A stretch of 64,000 nt of DNA from Pseudomonas bananamidigenes (GCF_001679645.1 NZ_LRUN01000022.1:186001-250000); one strand, 5' to 3'; positions 44,101-53,445 are shown, numbered from the stretch's first letter. Translations and numbers: made by a program. Notes: generated by a model from the sequence alone, not told the origin.

Positions 44101-46714
44101 TAGCGTACAGGCCCACGAAAGCCGTATCGCTCAGGCAGTGGACAAACGCTTCGATGCCATGATCGGTGTCGGCCCGCGCTGGCCGGCAAGCACATCGCTG
44201 GCAGCCCATCTGCTCAATGCTCACATGGGGCGTCTGATCGAAGCCCATCGCGGTTCCTCGCGCTCCAACGACGCGTTGTATCGGGAACGTTATGCCCTGC
44301 AGGGCACGCGAGTGTTCGATTACCTGAAGATGGCCCTCGGCATGCTGCCATTCGTTGGCAGTGCCATCGCCCTGTACGACGCCTGGAACGCGGCCAACCA
44401 GGCAGTGGCCGCTTTTCTGCGGGGCCGGCTCGGCGACGGCCTGGCCGAAGTCGAATCGGTGCTGCTGTGCCTGATCGACGCCTTGATCGACATCGTGCCT
44501 GGCGCCAGTGCAGCCCTGACGGCCCGTTCGGCCACCCGTGCCCGCCTGCTGCGAAACCTGGTCCCGGAGGTCGGTACGCTGACCGTTCCCGATGCCCGAC
44601 AGGCCCGGCGCATCGTTGAGCGCTTTGCCGGTTACGAATATGAGAAACCCGTCTCGCTGGCGGGGCTGCGACCGGCCGAGGGAGGCGTCTGGCGCAACAT
44701 CTACCGACATGCCGACGGCGATTTCATTGTCCGCCAGGGCCGGATCTATCAGGTCGAATGGAGCCGCGATTCCCGCAACTGGCGCCTGCGCGGCACTTCG
44801 CAGAATACCTACAGGCAACCCATTGCCCTGAACGAGGCCGGAGAGTGGGACACCTGGTTCGGCGTCTACGGCACCACCTTCGAAGGCGGCGGTGCCGGTG
44901 GCGGCGGCGTGCTCGGACATATGGCCGATACACTCGACCCGCTCTGGCCACTGGCAATCCGTGAGCGTCTACCTCGCTGGCTGGTCGATCGTACCTATCG
45001 CCGACATCATCAACTGACCCTTGAGTGTGATGATCTGAGTTACCGCCTCGATCCTCAGATCGAACGAACCGACAGGGCGATCAACGCTTACAACCAGGCT
45101 CCCGATGACGCTCTACTGAGAAGCCTCGCGCAGAAAGCCTGCGAGGACGACATTGCCCTGCTCACCCGGCAATACCAGACAGTCGCCGAGCTGCGTCCCC
45201 TCACCCATGGCAACAAGTTGCGCGCCCTGCTTGAAATACAAAGCCAGGACGCCGCACGAGTGACCGACCGCCTCAAGCACCGTGTCTATATGGCCAACCA
45301 CCGGATCTACGCATGGCTCGACGAGATCGACACCCGGCACGCGACCCTCGATGCCCTGCCGGACAACGCGGTTGCCGAACGCCTGGCCCTGCTGCAGGAA
45401 ATGCGCAGATTGCGCGTCGATGTGACCACCGCCATTGAAGAGGTCGAAGCACTCATGGGCGACATGAACCGCTGGTACGCGCTGATCGGCGTACGTGCGG
45501 ACAAGGCCAGACTGACCGAGGCAGTCACCTACTTGAACGGGCGCATGAACGACTTCAATCTGGGATATCTGAAGACCGCTCACCGCCTGGAGTCCATCAA
45601 GAATTTCGAAAACACCGGCGACGTCTCCTGGCTCTACCTGCAACAAAGGGCCTGGCAATTGCGCATCGACATGGACCGTGCGCTCTTCACCCAGTTCAGC
45701 CTGTCCGAAGTCAGCGCCAACCGTGCGCAGCGCACACAGATCCTGGGCAACTGCCTCGACACCTACGCCCGCTACTGCCGGGAAATGAACCAGTGGACAG
45801 CCAGCTATCCGCAGTACTTTCACATGGAAGAATTCGAACCGCTGATGGCCGGCATCGAAGCCATGGCCGAACGCGCCAGGAAGGCCATCGATCATCCCGC
45901 ACCGCCTCGTACGACGGGACAAAGCGAGAAAAAGATTTTCCAGACCGAAGACCAGCAATGGCTGATCGGGGTGGAAAACTGGGAACCCAGAACCCGCAAG
46001 CGGCAGTTCGTCCTTAACCACGGCAAGGCAGGCCGGGAGGTCTGGGAGCAGGCCGACAACGGCAAATTTCGCCTGCTGAAGGTGAACACACCGCATCCCG
46101 CGCCGTCCGGCAACCTCGCATCGCTGCTGGCCGATGCCCGCAAGCGTCTGGACGGGCAAGCGGCCTATCAGGCCAAGGTGCAGGGACACGCCGAGCGCGA
46201 CATGCTCCCGGTGGATCTGGAACACATGATGCTCAGCGAAGCCGATGACCTGAGCCATCGGGCCAGAGACATTGAAGCGATGTCGGCAGAGAACCCGATC
46301 ATCGGCGAACTGAAATCGAAGGCCGACGAATTGCGCCTCACCGGGCGGCAGTTGCGTACCCGGCAAACCCTGAGGAGTCGAAAACCCACCGACGGCATGC
46401 TCGATGACCTGCTCCGGCAGAATGCCGTGGAAGTGCGCAAGGTGGCCCTGATGAAACAACTGCGCAATCGCAACGACGGTCGTCCAGACCATCTGCAGGA
46501 ATACGAAATCCACGATCTGAGTGCCCGACCGCCGCGTCTGCTGTGGTATGCGCATTTCCACTACAACAAACCCAGGCCGTCATTCGCAGAGTTCGAGAAA
46601 GCGCACCTGAAGCTGCCGGAGCACCGCTACCTCACTCACGCCGACAACGCCGCGCTGCCGTATGCCGACATCGGCAAACGCTCGCCGGTTTTGCCCTGGT
46701 TCGAAGCGTTGTAA
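41189..46714 (+). CDS. Giant DUF6543-like (dermonecrotic toxin-domain) protein
   Basis: A protein of 1841 residues (1858 from the alternative ATG at 41138) of the large toxin-like family common in P. fluorescens relatives. It has no signal peptide. The first thousand residues are mixed helix, with a leucine-rich character. A hydrophobic region near residues 1040-1115 (LKMALGMLPFVGSAIALYDA, VLLCLIDALIDIVPGASAAL) could insert into membranes. A Gly-rich linker GGGAGGGG is near residue 1233. The rest is helical and charged. This layout (N-terminal dermonecrotic-toxin-like domain, internal hydrophobic helices) fits the DUF6543 family. No catalytic motif, immunity gene or secretion gene is adjacent. 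Confidence 0.75.
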   Translation: MIERFFLVNPPAPLPAFPGFTALPASVDENLLHNAATRRQACSEGLRQLCADVPSVRATLNRLLHRELNLDGEQAGLSFPPGDGYPERRISLVTACAFLTQSPRPEEWLDSQCRLTGVNSGHALSALTPSQLLARIKALEPALALDEGWNAYWQGRASGTPYSRLEQAGRLYRGHIEAAAQMAFARRTVTADQLQPLWSLMGEPGMRPAADDALRVELPILRLHNGVRVKLPAAWVISRGDDTAQLLYVPDRADAIQAFARRSDLHAWLAQRPLVPAGLPLENLQVEYTPARQSLVTAVNEWLLQQQIAQVAALRNGTDGKGGLAEQGHHALDLADSVDRQRSMAVFCAPPGLDNQPSGARTADEDEVSLFGSLHPDIPRSLRQASITRAHDALETLSDGDTLKSFEALQTTLETAEQASDLAARALLYRERVLDLTTFNRQFTALYNAHIQGLRAEAGMQRALNRLSVEEHDLLTAWLDAPNRTDTNRVVKSLTLSLTESAGGKVTTTLQTLHGPLVLMSMGSIQSLLLYWPGSGGGLQRFANRQALERQVFRLHGGDAQQTLQFNTLTGDPLLSMLNQLTGEYETEAATIRQRYSESSQARQRADELEQLRRKTFPLLQVPVDTARRLALFHRIQQERSATLATQAPAWLTDLSDNERGTLKELIQAWITAMHRSHELLTVALPPREDFTRQHLHTRVRRDFSLKGHFSVQLDLPDSVALQKQAFSAPGAPGTPQKLVAVPSASRSRMSLETLAQLNIDNTPSMNLEQLPLRLGFMRIEVSATDERERQTLTAGITQAYLRKLMPELDLPKVYEQRIYDTFKGTTDEPPFQREHRQECLLEPWRVMLKLQGRCARLQHHIGGSDLSLFETAIDADTPDAWTAFGRRIALLPAFLAAGGTDTPNEGPVTLSGVTFIEEQISGTTLLYLPDAPDARFLRRYDSLEAARKDLFNRCSQDEVIRYLAGRALQGSVQAHESRIAQAVDKRFDAMIGVGPRWPASTSLAAHLLNAHMGRLIEAHRGSSRSNDALYRERYALQGTRVFDYLKMALGMLPFVGSAIALYDAWNAANQAVAAFLRGRLGDGLAEVESVLLCLIDALIDIVPGASAALTARSATRARLLRNLVPEVGTLTVPDARQARRIVERFAGYEYEKPVSLAGLRPAEGGVWRNIYRHADGDFIVRQGRIYQVEWSRDSRNWRLRGTSQNTYRQPIALNEAGEWDTWFGVYGTTFEGGGAGGGGVLGHMADTLDPLWPLAIRERLPRWLVDRTYRRHHQLTLECDDLSYRLDPQIERTDRAINAYNQAPDDALLRSLAQKACEDDIALLTRQYQTVAELRPLTHGNKLRALLEIQSQDAARVTDRLKHRVYMANHRIYAWLDEIDTRHATLDALPDNAVAERLALLQEMRRLRVDVTTAIEEVEALMGDMNRWYALIGVRADKARLTEAVTYLNGRMNDFNLGYLKTAHRLESIKNFENTGDVSWLYLQQRAWQLRIDMDRALFTQFSLSEVSANRAQRTQILGNCLDTYARYCREMNQWTASYPQYFHMEEFEPLMAGIEAMAERARKAIDHPAPPRTTGQSEKKIFQTEDQQWLIGVENWEPRTRKRQFVLNHGKAGREVWEQADNGKFRLLKVNTPHPAPSGNLASLLADARKRLDGQAAYQAKVQGHAERDMLPVDLEHMMLSEADDLSHRARDIEAMSAENPIIGELKSKADELRLTGRQLRTRQTLRSRKPTDGMLDDLLRQNAVEVRKVALMKQLRNRNDGRPDHLQEYEIHDLSARPPRLLWYAHFHYNKPRPSFAEFEKAHLKLPEHRYLTHADNAALPYADIGKRSPVLPWFEAL

Positions 46715-46716
46715 TA

Positions 46717-46750
46717 CAAAACGGGGAGCGGTTGGCCGCTCCCCGTTTTG
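46717..46750. terminator. Strong bidirectional terminator
   Basis: Perfect 15-base stem CAAAACGGGGAGCGG (46717-46731), loop TTGG, and its complement (46736-46750), with AAAA and TTTT on the outer ends. It separates the giant toxin-like gene from convergent metE. Confidence 0.95.
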
Positions 46751-46757
46751 CTGTGCG

Positions 46758-49070
46758 TCAAGCCAACTGACTGCGCAGCTGCCGGGCTGCCGCGACCATA
46801 TTGACCAGCGCCGCTTCGGTCTCCGGCCAGGCACGGGTCTTCAGGCCGCAGTCGGGGTTGACCCATAACCGCTCGGCCGGAATCCGCTTCACGGCCTTGC
46901 TCATCAGCTTGACCATTTCCGTCGTGTCCGGCACCCGTGGCGAATGGATGTCGTAGACGCCCGGGCCGATGTCGTTCGGGTAATCGAACGCTTCGAAGGC
47001 TTCGAGCAATTCCATGTCCGAACGCGAGGTTTCGATGGTGATCACGTCGGCGTCCATGTCGGCGATGGCCTTGATCACGTCATTGAACTCGCTGTAGCAC
47101 ATGTGGGTGTGGATCTGGGTTTCGTCCTTCACGCCCGAGGCGGTCAGGCGGAACGCTTCCACGGCCCAGTCGAGGTATTCCTGCCATTGCTCGCGGCGCA
47201 GCGGCAGGCCTTCGCGAAACGCCGCTTCGTCGATCTGCACGATTTTGATCCCGGCACGTTCCAGATCCGTCACTTCGTCCCGCAGGGCCAGCGCCAGTTG
47301 TTGCGCCTGGACCTTGCGCGACACGTCCTCGCGGGGGAACGACCACATCAGCATGGTCACGGGACCGGTGAGCATGCCTTTCATGACTTTGTCGGTCAGG
47401 CTCTGGGCGTAGGTGATCCAGTCCACGGTCATGGCATTCGGGCGGCTCAGGTCACCGTAAATCACAGCAGGCTTCACGCAGCGCGAGCCATAGCTCTGAA
47501 CCCAGCCGAAACGGGTGAACAGGTAGCCGTCCAGTTGCTCGGCGAAGTACTCGACCATGTCGTTGCGCTCGGCTTCACCGTGCACCAGCACATCCAGGCC
47601 CAGACGTTCCTGGACTTGCACCGCGTGGCGAATTTCGCTGCGCATGGCGTCGTGGTAGTCGTTGGCCGACAGCTTGCCCTGCCTGAACGCCTGGCGGGCC
47701 AGACGAATCGAACCGGTCTGCGGGAACGAGCCAATGGTGGTGGTCGGAAACGTCGGCAATTTCAAACGCGCCTGTTGCGCGGCGATGCGCTTGGCGAACG
47801 GCGAATGACGCTGGCTGTCGCGGGCATTGATCGCTTCGATGCGCGCCTGCACATCGGCCTTGTGAATACGCGGCGAGCGAGCGCGGCTTTCCTGAATGGC
47901 GCGGCTTTCAGCCAGTGCTTTTTGCACTTTCGGTGTTTGTGGATCGTTCAGCGCATCACGCAGCACGGCAATTTCGCTGCACTTCTGCACGGCGAAGGCC
48001 AGCCAGCTTTTGAGTTCCGGATCGAGCTTGTCTTCACGCTCGACATCCACCGGACTGTGCAGCAACGAACAGGAACTGCTGACCCACAGGTTGTCGCCAA
48101 AACGCTCCTGCGCCGGTTGCAACTGCGCCAGTGCCTGCTCCAGTTCGCAGCGCCAGACGTTTCGACCATTGACCAGTCCCACCGAGAGAATCTTGTAGGT
48201 CGGCAGGCGATCCAGCACCTGGCCAAGTTGCGCCGGCGCACGCACGGCGTCGATATGCAAACCTTGTACAGGCAGGCCGACGGCGAGGCCCAGGTTGTCT
48301 TGCAGGCCACTGAAATAGGTCGCCACCAGTTTTTTCAGCGGCGAATACTGAAGGATGTGATAGGCGCGCTCGAAGGCGTTTTTCCACGCTTGCGGCAGAT
48401 CGAGGGTGAGGATCGGTTCGTCGATCTGCACCCACTCCACGCCCTGCGCCGCGAGGCGACCGAGGATTTCGTTGAACACCGGCAGCAGGCGCTCGAGCAG
48501 GTCGAGCTTGTCGAAGTCATTGCCTTTCGCCTTGCCCAGCCACAGATAAGTCAACGGGCCGATGATCACCGGTTTGACGTTGTGCCCCAGCGCTTTGGCT
48601 TCTTCGACTTCATCGAACAGCTGTTCCCAGCTCAGCTTGAATTGTTGGTCTGCAGTGAATTCCGGGACCAGGTAGTGGTAGTTGGTGTCGAACCACTTGG
48701 TCAGCTCTTGGGCATATTGAGTCTTGCCGTGCTCACCGCCGCAGCAGGACGCCGTGGCGCCGCGAGCCATGGCAAACAGCGTGTCGAGGGTCGGCAGACC
48801 GCGTTCGTCGCGCACACCGTCGAAGCGCTCGGGAATCACACCGAAGGTCAGCGAGTGGGTCAGTACCTGGTCGTACCAGGCGAAATCGCCGACCGGCAAC
48901 AGCTCGATGCCGGCGTCCTTCTGCAATTGCCAGTGCCTGGCGCGCAGCTCGCGGCCGACCTGATTCAGGGCTGGCTGATCGAGATCGCCCTTCCAGTAGG
49001 CCTCAAGGGCTTTTTTCAGTTCGCGGTCGGCGCCGATGCGGGGGAAACCAAGGGTGTGGGCCACGGCCAT
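46758..49070 (-). CDS. metE: Cobalamin-independent methionine synthase
   Basis: 5-methyltetrahydropteroyltriglutamate-homocysteine methyltransferase, 770 residues. It starts [20 protein letters not shown]; the C-terminal half carries [12 protein letters not shown] and the zinc site residues in [10 protein letters not shown] (His, Cys), the Glu in [13 protein letters not shown] and the Cys in [11 protein letters not shown]. It makes methionine without vitamin B12 and uses zinc. ATG 49070 has GGAGAA upstream; the frame extends further, but not as MetE. It is divergent from metR with a MetR-like dyad between. No cobalamin riboswitch was seen. Confidence 0.97.
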   Translation of the reverse strand: MAVAHTLGFPRIGADRELKKALEAYWKGDLDQPALNQVGRELRARHWQLQKDAGIELLPVGDFAWYDQVLTHSLTFGVIPERFDGVRDERGLPTLDTLFAMARGATASCCGGEHGKTQYAQELTKWFDTNYHYLVPEFTADQQFKLSWEQLFDEVEEAKALGHNVKPVIIGPLTYLWLGKAKGNDFDKLDLLERLLPVFNEILGRLAAQGVEWVQIDEPILTLDLPQAWKNAFERAYHILQYSPLKKLVATYFSGLQDNLGLAVGLPVQGLHIDAVRAPAQLGQVLDRLPTYKILSVGLVNGRNVWRCELEQALAQLQPAQERFGDNLWVSSSCSLLHSPVDVEREDKLDPELKSWLAFAVQKCSEIAVLRDALNDPQTPKVQKALAESRAIQESRARSPRIHKADVQARIEAINARDSQRHSPFAKRIAAQQARLKLPTFPTTTIGSFPQTGSIRLARQAFRQGKLSANDYHDAMRSEIRHAVQVQERLGLDVLVHGEAERNDMVEYFAEQLDGYLFTRFGWVQSYGSRCVKPAVIYGDLSRPNAMTVDWITYAQSLTDKVMKGMLTGPVTMLMWSFPREDVSRKVQAQQLALALRDEVTDLERAGIKIVQIDEAAFREGLPLRREQWQEYLDWAVEAFRLTASGVKDETQIHTHMCYSEFNDVIKAIADMDADVITIETSRSDMELLEAFEAFDYPNDIGPGVYDIHSPRVPDTTEMVKLMSKAVKRIPAERLWVNPDCGLKTRAWPETEAALVNMVAAARQLRSQLA

Positions 49071-49126
49071 GTCGAGTGTTCTCCATTGGATAAAAGATGG
49101 CGCCATTGTCGACAGCCAGGACAACA

Positions 49127-49139
49127 TGAGACAAACTCA
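49127..49139. promoter_or_regulatory. Candidate MetR-binding dyad
   Basis: TGAG-ACAAA-CTCA (49127-49139) has the 4-5-4 symmetry of the MetR site TGAA-N5-TTCA with one substitution per half. It lies between metE and metR. Confidence 0.5.
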
Positions 49140-49181
49140 ACCTTTTCGTGTTGATCACAAATTTCCCTCATGGAGCCTGCG

Positions 49182-50099
49182 GTGCTTGAAATCCGTCACC
49201 TGAAAACCCTGCATGCCCTGCGCGAAGCCGACAGTCTGGTGGATGCGGCCGATCGCCTGCACCTGACCCAGTCGGCACTGTCCCACCAGTTCAAGGAACT
49301 GGAAGAACGCATGGGCATGCCGTTGTTCGTGCGCAAGACCAAACCGGTGCGGTTCACCAGCGCCGGCCTGCGCCTGCTGCAGCTGGCCGACGCGACCCTG
49401 CCGCTGCTGCGCGCCGCCGAACGGGACATCGGGCGTCTGGCCGGGGGCACCGCCGGGCGTCTGCACATGGCCATCGAATGCCACAGTTGCTTTCAGTGGC
49501 TGATGCCGACCATCGACCAGTTCCGTGATGCGTGGCCGGAAGTCGAACTCGACCTGGCCTCGGGTTTCTCCTTCGCTCCGCTGCCGGCCCTGGCCCGGGG
49601 CGATCTGGACCTGGTAGTGACCTCCGACCCGCTGGAAATCGCCGGCATCACCTATGTGCCGCTGTTCACCTACGAAGCCATGCTCGCGGTGGCCAACCAG
49701 CATGCCTTGGCGAGCAAGCCCTACATTGTCCCCGAAGACCTGTTGAGCGAGACCCTGATCACCTATCCGGTCGAGCGCGACCGGCTGGACATCTTCACCC
49801 GTTTCCTCGAACCCGCCGACATCGAGCCCGCGCAGGTGCGCACCTCAGAACTGACGGTCATGATGATGCAACTGGTGGCCAGCGGCCGGGGCGTGTGCGG
49901 CATGCCGCACTGGGCACTGCATGAATACAGTTCGCGGGGCTACGTGAAGGCCAAGCGGCTGGGAGAGAAAGGCCTGTTCGCGACCCTGTACGCGGCGATC
50001 CGTGCCGACATGCTGGACGCGCCTTATATGCGCGACTTCCTGCTGACGGCCAAGGACACGTCGTTCTCGACGCTGGATGGGGTCAGCGCGGCTCGTTGA
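49182..50099 (+). CDS. metR: LysR-family methionine regulator
   Basis: MetR, 305 residues, activator of metE with homocysteine as co-effector. The DNA-binding part LEIRHLKTLHALREADSLVD, then AADRLHLTQSALSHQFKELE, and the MIECHSCFQWLMPT-like start of the effector domain (here AIECHSCFQWLMPTI) are typical. GTG 49182 is preferred over ATG 49170 because GGAG lies 6 bases upstream and the length matches the family. It is divergently paired with metE. Confidence 0.93.
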   Translation: MLEIRHLKTLHALREADSLVDAADRLHLTQSALSHQFKELEERMGMPLFVRKTKPVRFTSAGLRLLQLADATLPLLRAAERDIGRLAGGTAGRLHMAIECHSCFQWLMPTIDQFRDAWPEVELDLASGFSFAPLPALARGDLDLVVTSDPLEIAGITYVPLFTYEAMLAVANQHALASKPYIVPEDLLSETLITYPVERDRLDIFTRFLEPADIEPAQVRTSELTVMMMQLVASGRGVCGMPHWALHEYSSRGYVKAKRLGEKGLFATLYAAIRADMLDAPYMRDFLLTAKDTSFSTLDGVSAAR

Positions 50100-50149
50100 G
50101 GCGTCGTATCTGAACGTATGGCGACCATTCGTCCTGAAACCACGTTCAC

Positions 50150-50165
50150 CTGTCAGATCTGACAG
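50150..50165. promoter_or_regulatory. Perfect 16-base palindrome upstream of the Ig-like protein gene
   Basis: CTGTCAGATCTGACAG is fully palindromic and lies about 70 bases before the ATG at 50235, in an otherwise plain intergenic stretch. It could be an operator or a recombination target; I do not recognise the regulator. Confidence 0.5.
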
Positions 50166-50234
50166 TAGGCGGTTCTGCGTTTCCCGTGTGTGATGGAGGC
50201 CCGACTCAATGGGCCGACAGGCCGGGAGACTGCG

Positions 50235-51740
50235 ATGAACCTTCAATCACAAGCAGTGAGCGACGCGCTGGCTCTGTTTCCGGTGTACCCACCGCAATGG
50301 GTAACACCGGTGCAGCCGCCTTCGATGGCTCATGGGGGTATCCCCCTCTCTGCCTTCACGCCGCAGGGACTGGAGATCGTCATCGAGCCGATCACCGGTT
50401 TGCGGAATTGGGTCATGGCGGCTTTTGATGTCGTGACGCTGTTCGTCAACGGTGTTCGCACCAACGTCAGCAAAACCATCATGCCGGGTGAAGAAGGCGA
50501 TCGTTTCCTTCTGCACTTGCCGGAGCTCTGGTTCATCAACGGTGTGAACGACGTGTTCTACCGAGTGACACGAGTCAGCGGCAATCAAGATGACTCGCCC
50601 GCGCTCCAGCTGCTGTATCACAAGCCGGCGCCCACCATCAGCGTCGGCCATCCGTCCAGCATCGGCCCGGGGCAGCCAGCGATCATCACCCTCACCGTCG
50701 GTTACGCACGGCCTTACGACACGGTCATCTTGACCATTGGCATCTGGAGCATCACGTTCACCAACCCCGACCCCGCCAAACCGATCACTTACAGCCTGAC
50801 CGCCGCCGAACTCCAGCAGATCGGCGATGGCACTCATCCGGTGAATGCCCGGGTGACCGATCAGTTGACCAACAGCAACCTATCACCGACGACCACTATC
50901 ACCATCGATACGAAACAAGTGGTGGAAACAAGGATCACATCACTGACAGACGCATCCGGGGCAAGCGTGCCCAACGGCGGTTCAACCTTTCAGACCGGTG
51001 TCACATTGAGAGGGACGACTGCTCCCAATCAAGCGTTGCAGATTCTGCTCAACGGCACGGTCAGACAGAACATCACGGCTGACGTCAGTGGTGACTGGAG
51101 CTACGGCATTTCGGGACTGGCGGTATTTTTTCACACGTTCATTGCCAGGCCACTGCCCGCCGGCGCACCGGATTCAGCGCCATGGCGAGTCAATATCGTG
51201 TCGGAATGGAAAGATGACTACACCGACTTTCAGAACGGCTCCTACAACGGCTGGCTCCTGCATAACGCAGCCCGCTCCGGCTATATCCGGGTACACGCAG
51301 GCGTAAGGGCATTTTTCAATTTCACCGATCAAGGCCCGATCAGCGGGTTTGCCGGGACGGTGATGTACAAGGATTTCGATTGCCCGCCGGGAACCTATAC
51401 GTTCCGGATGCAAGCCTGTCACGTTGCCGACAGCCCTGCGCCCGGTATTCCGAACCCGATCCTGCAATTGCAGTGCGGCATCGCGGGAGGTGATGGTGCG
51501 GTACGCGAAGTACCGAAGAACGGTATCTGGTATGACTTCCTGCTGAGCATCAACGTCCCCGCCCGCCGTATCGTCCGCTTCTACATTCAGAACCATCAGA
51601 ACAACGGCTACGGTAATGACTTCGGTATTCGCAATATCAGTGTGATCCGCAGCAGTGGTGGCGGCGGTGGAATCATGGAGTCTCTGGACGAGGCCCCGCT
51701 CTACAGCGGCCCGCCTCTTCAAGCGCTGCCACTGATTTGA
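50235..51740 (+). CDS. Hypothetical protein with Ig-like beta domains
   Basis: A 501-residue protein without signal peptide. It contains two bacterial Ig-like segments (near 140-230, ending PTTTITIDTKQ, and near 235-300, GVTLRGTTAPNQALQILLNG) and a C-terminal beta-sandwich-like region that may bind carbohydrate (near 310-480, YKDFDCPPGTYTFRMQACHV). A Gly-rich piece SSGGGGGIM precedes a proline-rich end. GGGAG is 6 bases before ATG 50235. Such orphan proteins are frequent in the P. fluorescens group; surface or adhesive roles are possible but there is no secretion gene nearby. Confidence 0.7.
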   Translation: MNLQSQAVSDALALFPVYPPQWVTPVQPPSMAHGGIPLSAFTPQGLEIVIEPITGLRNWVMAAFDVVTLFVNGVRTNVSKTIMPGEEGDRFLLHLPELWFINGVNDVFYRVTRVSGNQDDSPALQLLYHKPAPTISVGHPSSIGPGQPAIITLTVGYARPYDTVILTIGIWSITFTNPDPAKPITYSLTAAELQQIGDGTHPVNARVTDQLTNSNLSPTTTITIDTKQVVETRITSLTDASGASVPNGGSTFQTGVTLRGTTAPNQALQILLNGTVRQNITADVSGDWSYGISGLAVFFHTFIARPLPAGAPDSAPWRVNIVSEWKDDYTDFQNGSYNGWLLHNAARSGYIRVHAGVRAFFNFTDQGPISGFAGTVMYKDFDCPPGTYTFRMQACHVADSPAPGIPNPILQLQCGIAGGDGAVREVPKNGIWYDFLLSINVPARRIVRFYIQNHQNNGYGNDFGIRNISVIRSSGGGGGIMESLDEAPLYSGPPLQALPLI

Positions 51741-51743
51741 AGC

Positions 51744-51778
51744 ATGAACGAGGGAGAGGCCAAGTCTCCCTCGTTCAT
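51744..51778. terminator. Terminator between convergent genes
   Basis: Stem ATGAACGAGGGAGA (51744-51757), loop GGCCAAG, complement TCTCCCTCGTTCAT (51765-51778): 14 perfect pairs. It ends both the Ig-like gene and the convergent GNAT gene; no long T-run follows. Confidence 0.75.
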
Positions 51779-52290
51779 CATTCAGAACGTGAACGCGGTT
51801 CACGCCACATATGGATCTTGTCGAAGTAATCCTCGCCGACCCGCACCGCCATCGGTTCCAGACCGAACTGAAGGAAGCCGCAGCGCTGGTACAGATTGAA
51901 CGCCGCGTCATTGCCGGCGGTGACGGTCAGTTGAATGACTTTCAGCGCCGGATGCTGCTGCGCTTCCCCCAGCACCGCTTCCATCAACTTCAGGCCCAGC
52001 CCGCGCTGACGAAATTCAGCCGACACATACATGCCGAAGACCGTTGCCTTGTGCCGGGCCTTTTCCCGAGGTTCGAACGCCAGACCGACGATACCCGCCA
52101 ACCGACCGGCTTCGAACGCACCGAACACCACGTCGAGCTTGCCGGTCAGGCGCGATTCCCACCAGCTCAGCGGCATCGCGGCCCGCTCGCGCACACTGGA
52201 AGTGAACGCCTGCGGATGCCGGTCGTAAGCCTCCAGCATCAACTCCCGATAGGCCAGCGCATGGCTGGCGTCGAGCCGCTCGATCCACAT
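51778..52290 (-). CDS. GNAT family N-acetyltransferase
   Basis: Single-domain acetyltransferase, 170 residues. The acetyl-CoA loop is FRQRGLGLKLMEAVL near residue 93 (Q/RxxGxG/A type), preceded by VFGMYVSAEF and followed by LTVTAGNDAAFNLYQRCGF, both standard for the fold. Its start is 2 bases after the LysE-family stop, so the genes are probably co-transcribed. The acceptor is unknown. Confidence 0.88.
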   Translation of the reverse strand: MWIERLDASHALAYRELMLEAYDRHPQAFTSSVRERAAMPLSWWESRLTGKLDVVFGAFEAGRLAGIVGLAFEPREKARHKATVFGMYVSAEFRQRGLGLKLMEAVLGEAQQHPALKVIQLTVTAGNDAAFNLYQRCGFLQFGLEPMAVRVGEDYFDKIHMWREPRSRSE

Positions 52291-52292
52291 GT

Positions 52293-52931
52293 TCAGGCTG
52301 CCTTGCGTTGCTCAAGCATCAGTCGCACCGCCAGACCGCCGAGCACAGCCCCCATGAAATAGCGCTGCACCGCCAGCCAGGTCGGGTTGCTGGCGAACCA
52401 CGAGGCGATTCCCGCCGCCGACAGGGCGATCAACAGGTTGACGCTGAAGCTGACGCTGATCTGGGTCAGGCCGAGAATGATGCTCTGACTGAACACCGAG
52501 CCGTGCTCGGGGGTAATGAACTGTGGGAAAACCGAAAGATAGAACACCGCGATCTTCGGGTTCAGGGCGCTGGTGAGAAAACCCATGGTGATCAGTTTGC
52601 GCGAGGAGTCCGCCGGCAGTGCCTGCACTTCGAACGGCGAGCGCGCGCCGGGTTTCACCGCTTGCCAGGCCAGCCACAGCAGGTACAGCGCACCGGCCCA
52701 CTTCAGCACTTCATAGGCCATCGGCACCGCGAGAAACACCGCCGTCAGACCCGCCGCCGCCGCAAACATATGCACGAAGAACCCGGCGACCACCCCCAGC
52801 AGCGATGTGACCCCGGCCTTGCGTCCCTGACAGATCGAACGGGAAATCAGGTAGATCATGTTCGGCCCCGGCGTCAGGACCATCAGCAGTGCGGCGGCGG
52901 CAAAAATCAACAGGTCCGGCAACGGGATCAT
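52293..52931 (-). CDS. LysE family translocator
   Basis: Inner-membrane amino acid/homoserine exporter family, 212 residues with about six helices. It has the N-terminal LLMVLTPGPNMIYLISRS signature near residue 16 and GFLTSALNPKIAVFYLSVFP near residue 117. The exported substrate (amino acid or related compound) is unknown. It is followed by the GNAT gene and preceded 23 bases upstream by the Nudix gene; all three are on the minus strand and may form one operon. Confidence 0.9.
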   Translation of the reverse strand: MIPLPDLLIFAAAALLMVLTPGPNMIYLISRSICQGRKAGVTSLLGVVAGFFVHMFAAAAGLTAVFLAVPMAYEVLKWAGALYLLWLAWQAVKPGARSPFEVQALPADSSRKLITMGFLTSALNPKIAVFYLSVFPQFITPEHGSVFSQSIILGLTQISVSFSVNLLIALSAAGIASWFASNPTWLAVQRYFMGAVLGGLAVRLMLEQRKAA

Positions 52932-52954
52932 GGCGAAGTCCTTGGCGTGAATGA

Positions 52955-53389
52955 TCAGGCGTTCGCAGTCAGCGAGGCTCGATGGAACGGCAGGATCAGG
53001 TCCCGTGTCAACGGGGCGAGAACCACATCGCCGTCGATGGCCGGGTCGATCCAGATCACCTCTTCGATCTCGGCCGCCGGCGACACTTCAGCGTCGATGT
53101 GCAGTTGAAAGATATCGGCCTGCACGACAAACCCCGGCTCGTTGGCGGCCGGTGCCGAAAACTGGCCGAGAAAACTCGCCTGCGCCGGATCGATCACCAG
53201 CCCCAGCTCTTCCTCCAGCTCACGGGCCAGGGCATGCACCGGCAACTCGTGGGGCTCGATCTTGCCGCCGGGCTGCATGAACGCCGTGGTGCCACGCTTG
53301 CGCACCAGCAGGGTCCGGCCATCGGGGCCAATCAGCAATGCGGCGGCAATGCGAATGATGCGTGGGGTTACAGTCGATGCAGAAGTCAT
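52955..53389 (-). CDS. Nudix hydrolase
   Basis: Nucleoside diphosphate-X hydrolase of 144 residues. The Nudix box is GGKIEPHELPVHALARELEE followed by ELG, about residue 48 onward, matching Gx5Ex7REUxEExGU. ATG 53389 was chosen because the upstream extension has no family similarity. It may remove oxidised or unwanted nucleotides. It lies 23 bases ahead of the LysE-family gene. Confidence 0.9.
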   Translation of the reverse strand: MTSASTVTPRIIRIAAALLIGPDGRTLLVRKRGTTAFMQPGGKIEPHELPVHALARELEEELGLVIDPAQASFLGQFSAPAANEPGFVVQADIFQLHIDAEVSPAAEIEEVIWIDPAIDGDVVLAPLTRDLILPFHRASLTANA

Positions 53390-53445
53390 GGGTCGGTCAC
53401 TGGCGTCGATAAAACCGCAAGGATCCCATGCCGATGACAGCGACG

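Noticed and set aside
43046..44920. Minus-strand open frame of 624 codons inside the giant toxin-like gene
   Set aside because: Antisense to a continuous 1841-residue frame; no motif, no ribosome binding site with a plausible start.
49071..49181. Cobalamin riboswitch before metE
   Set aside because: The gap is only about 110 bases and shows no B12-box-like sequence.
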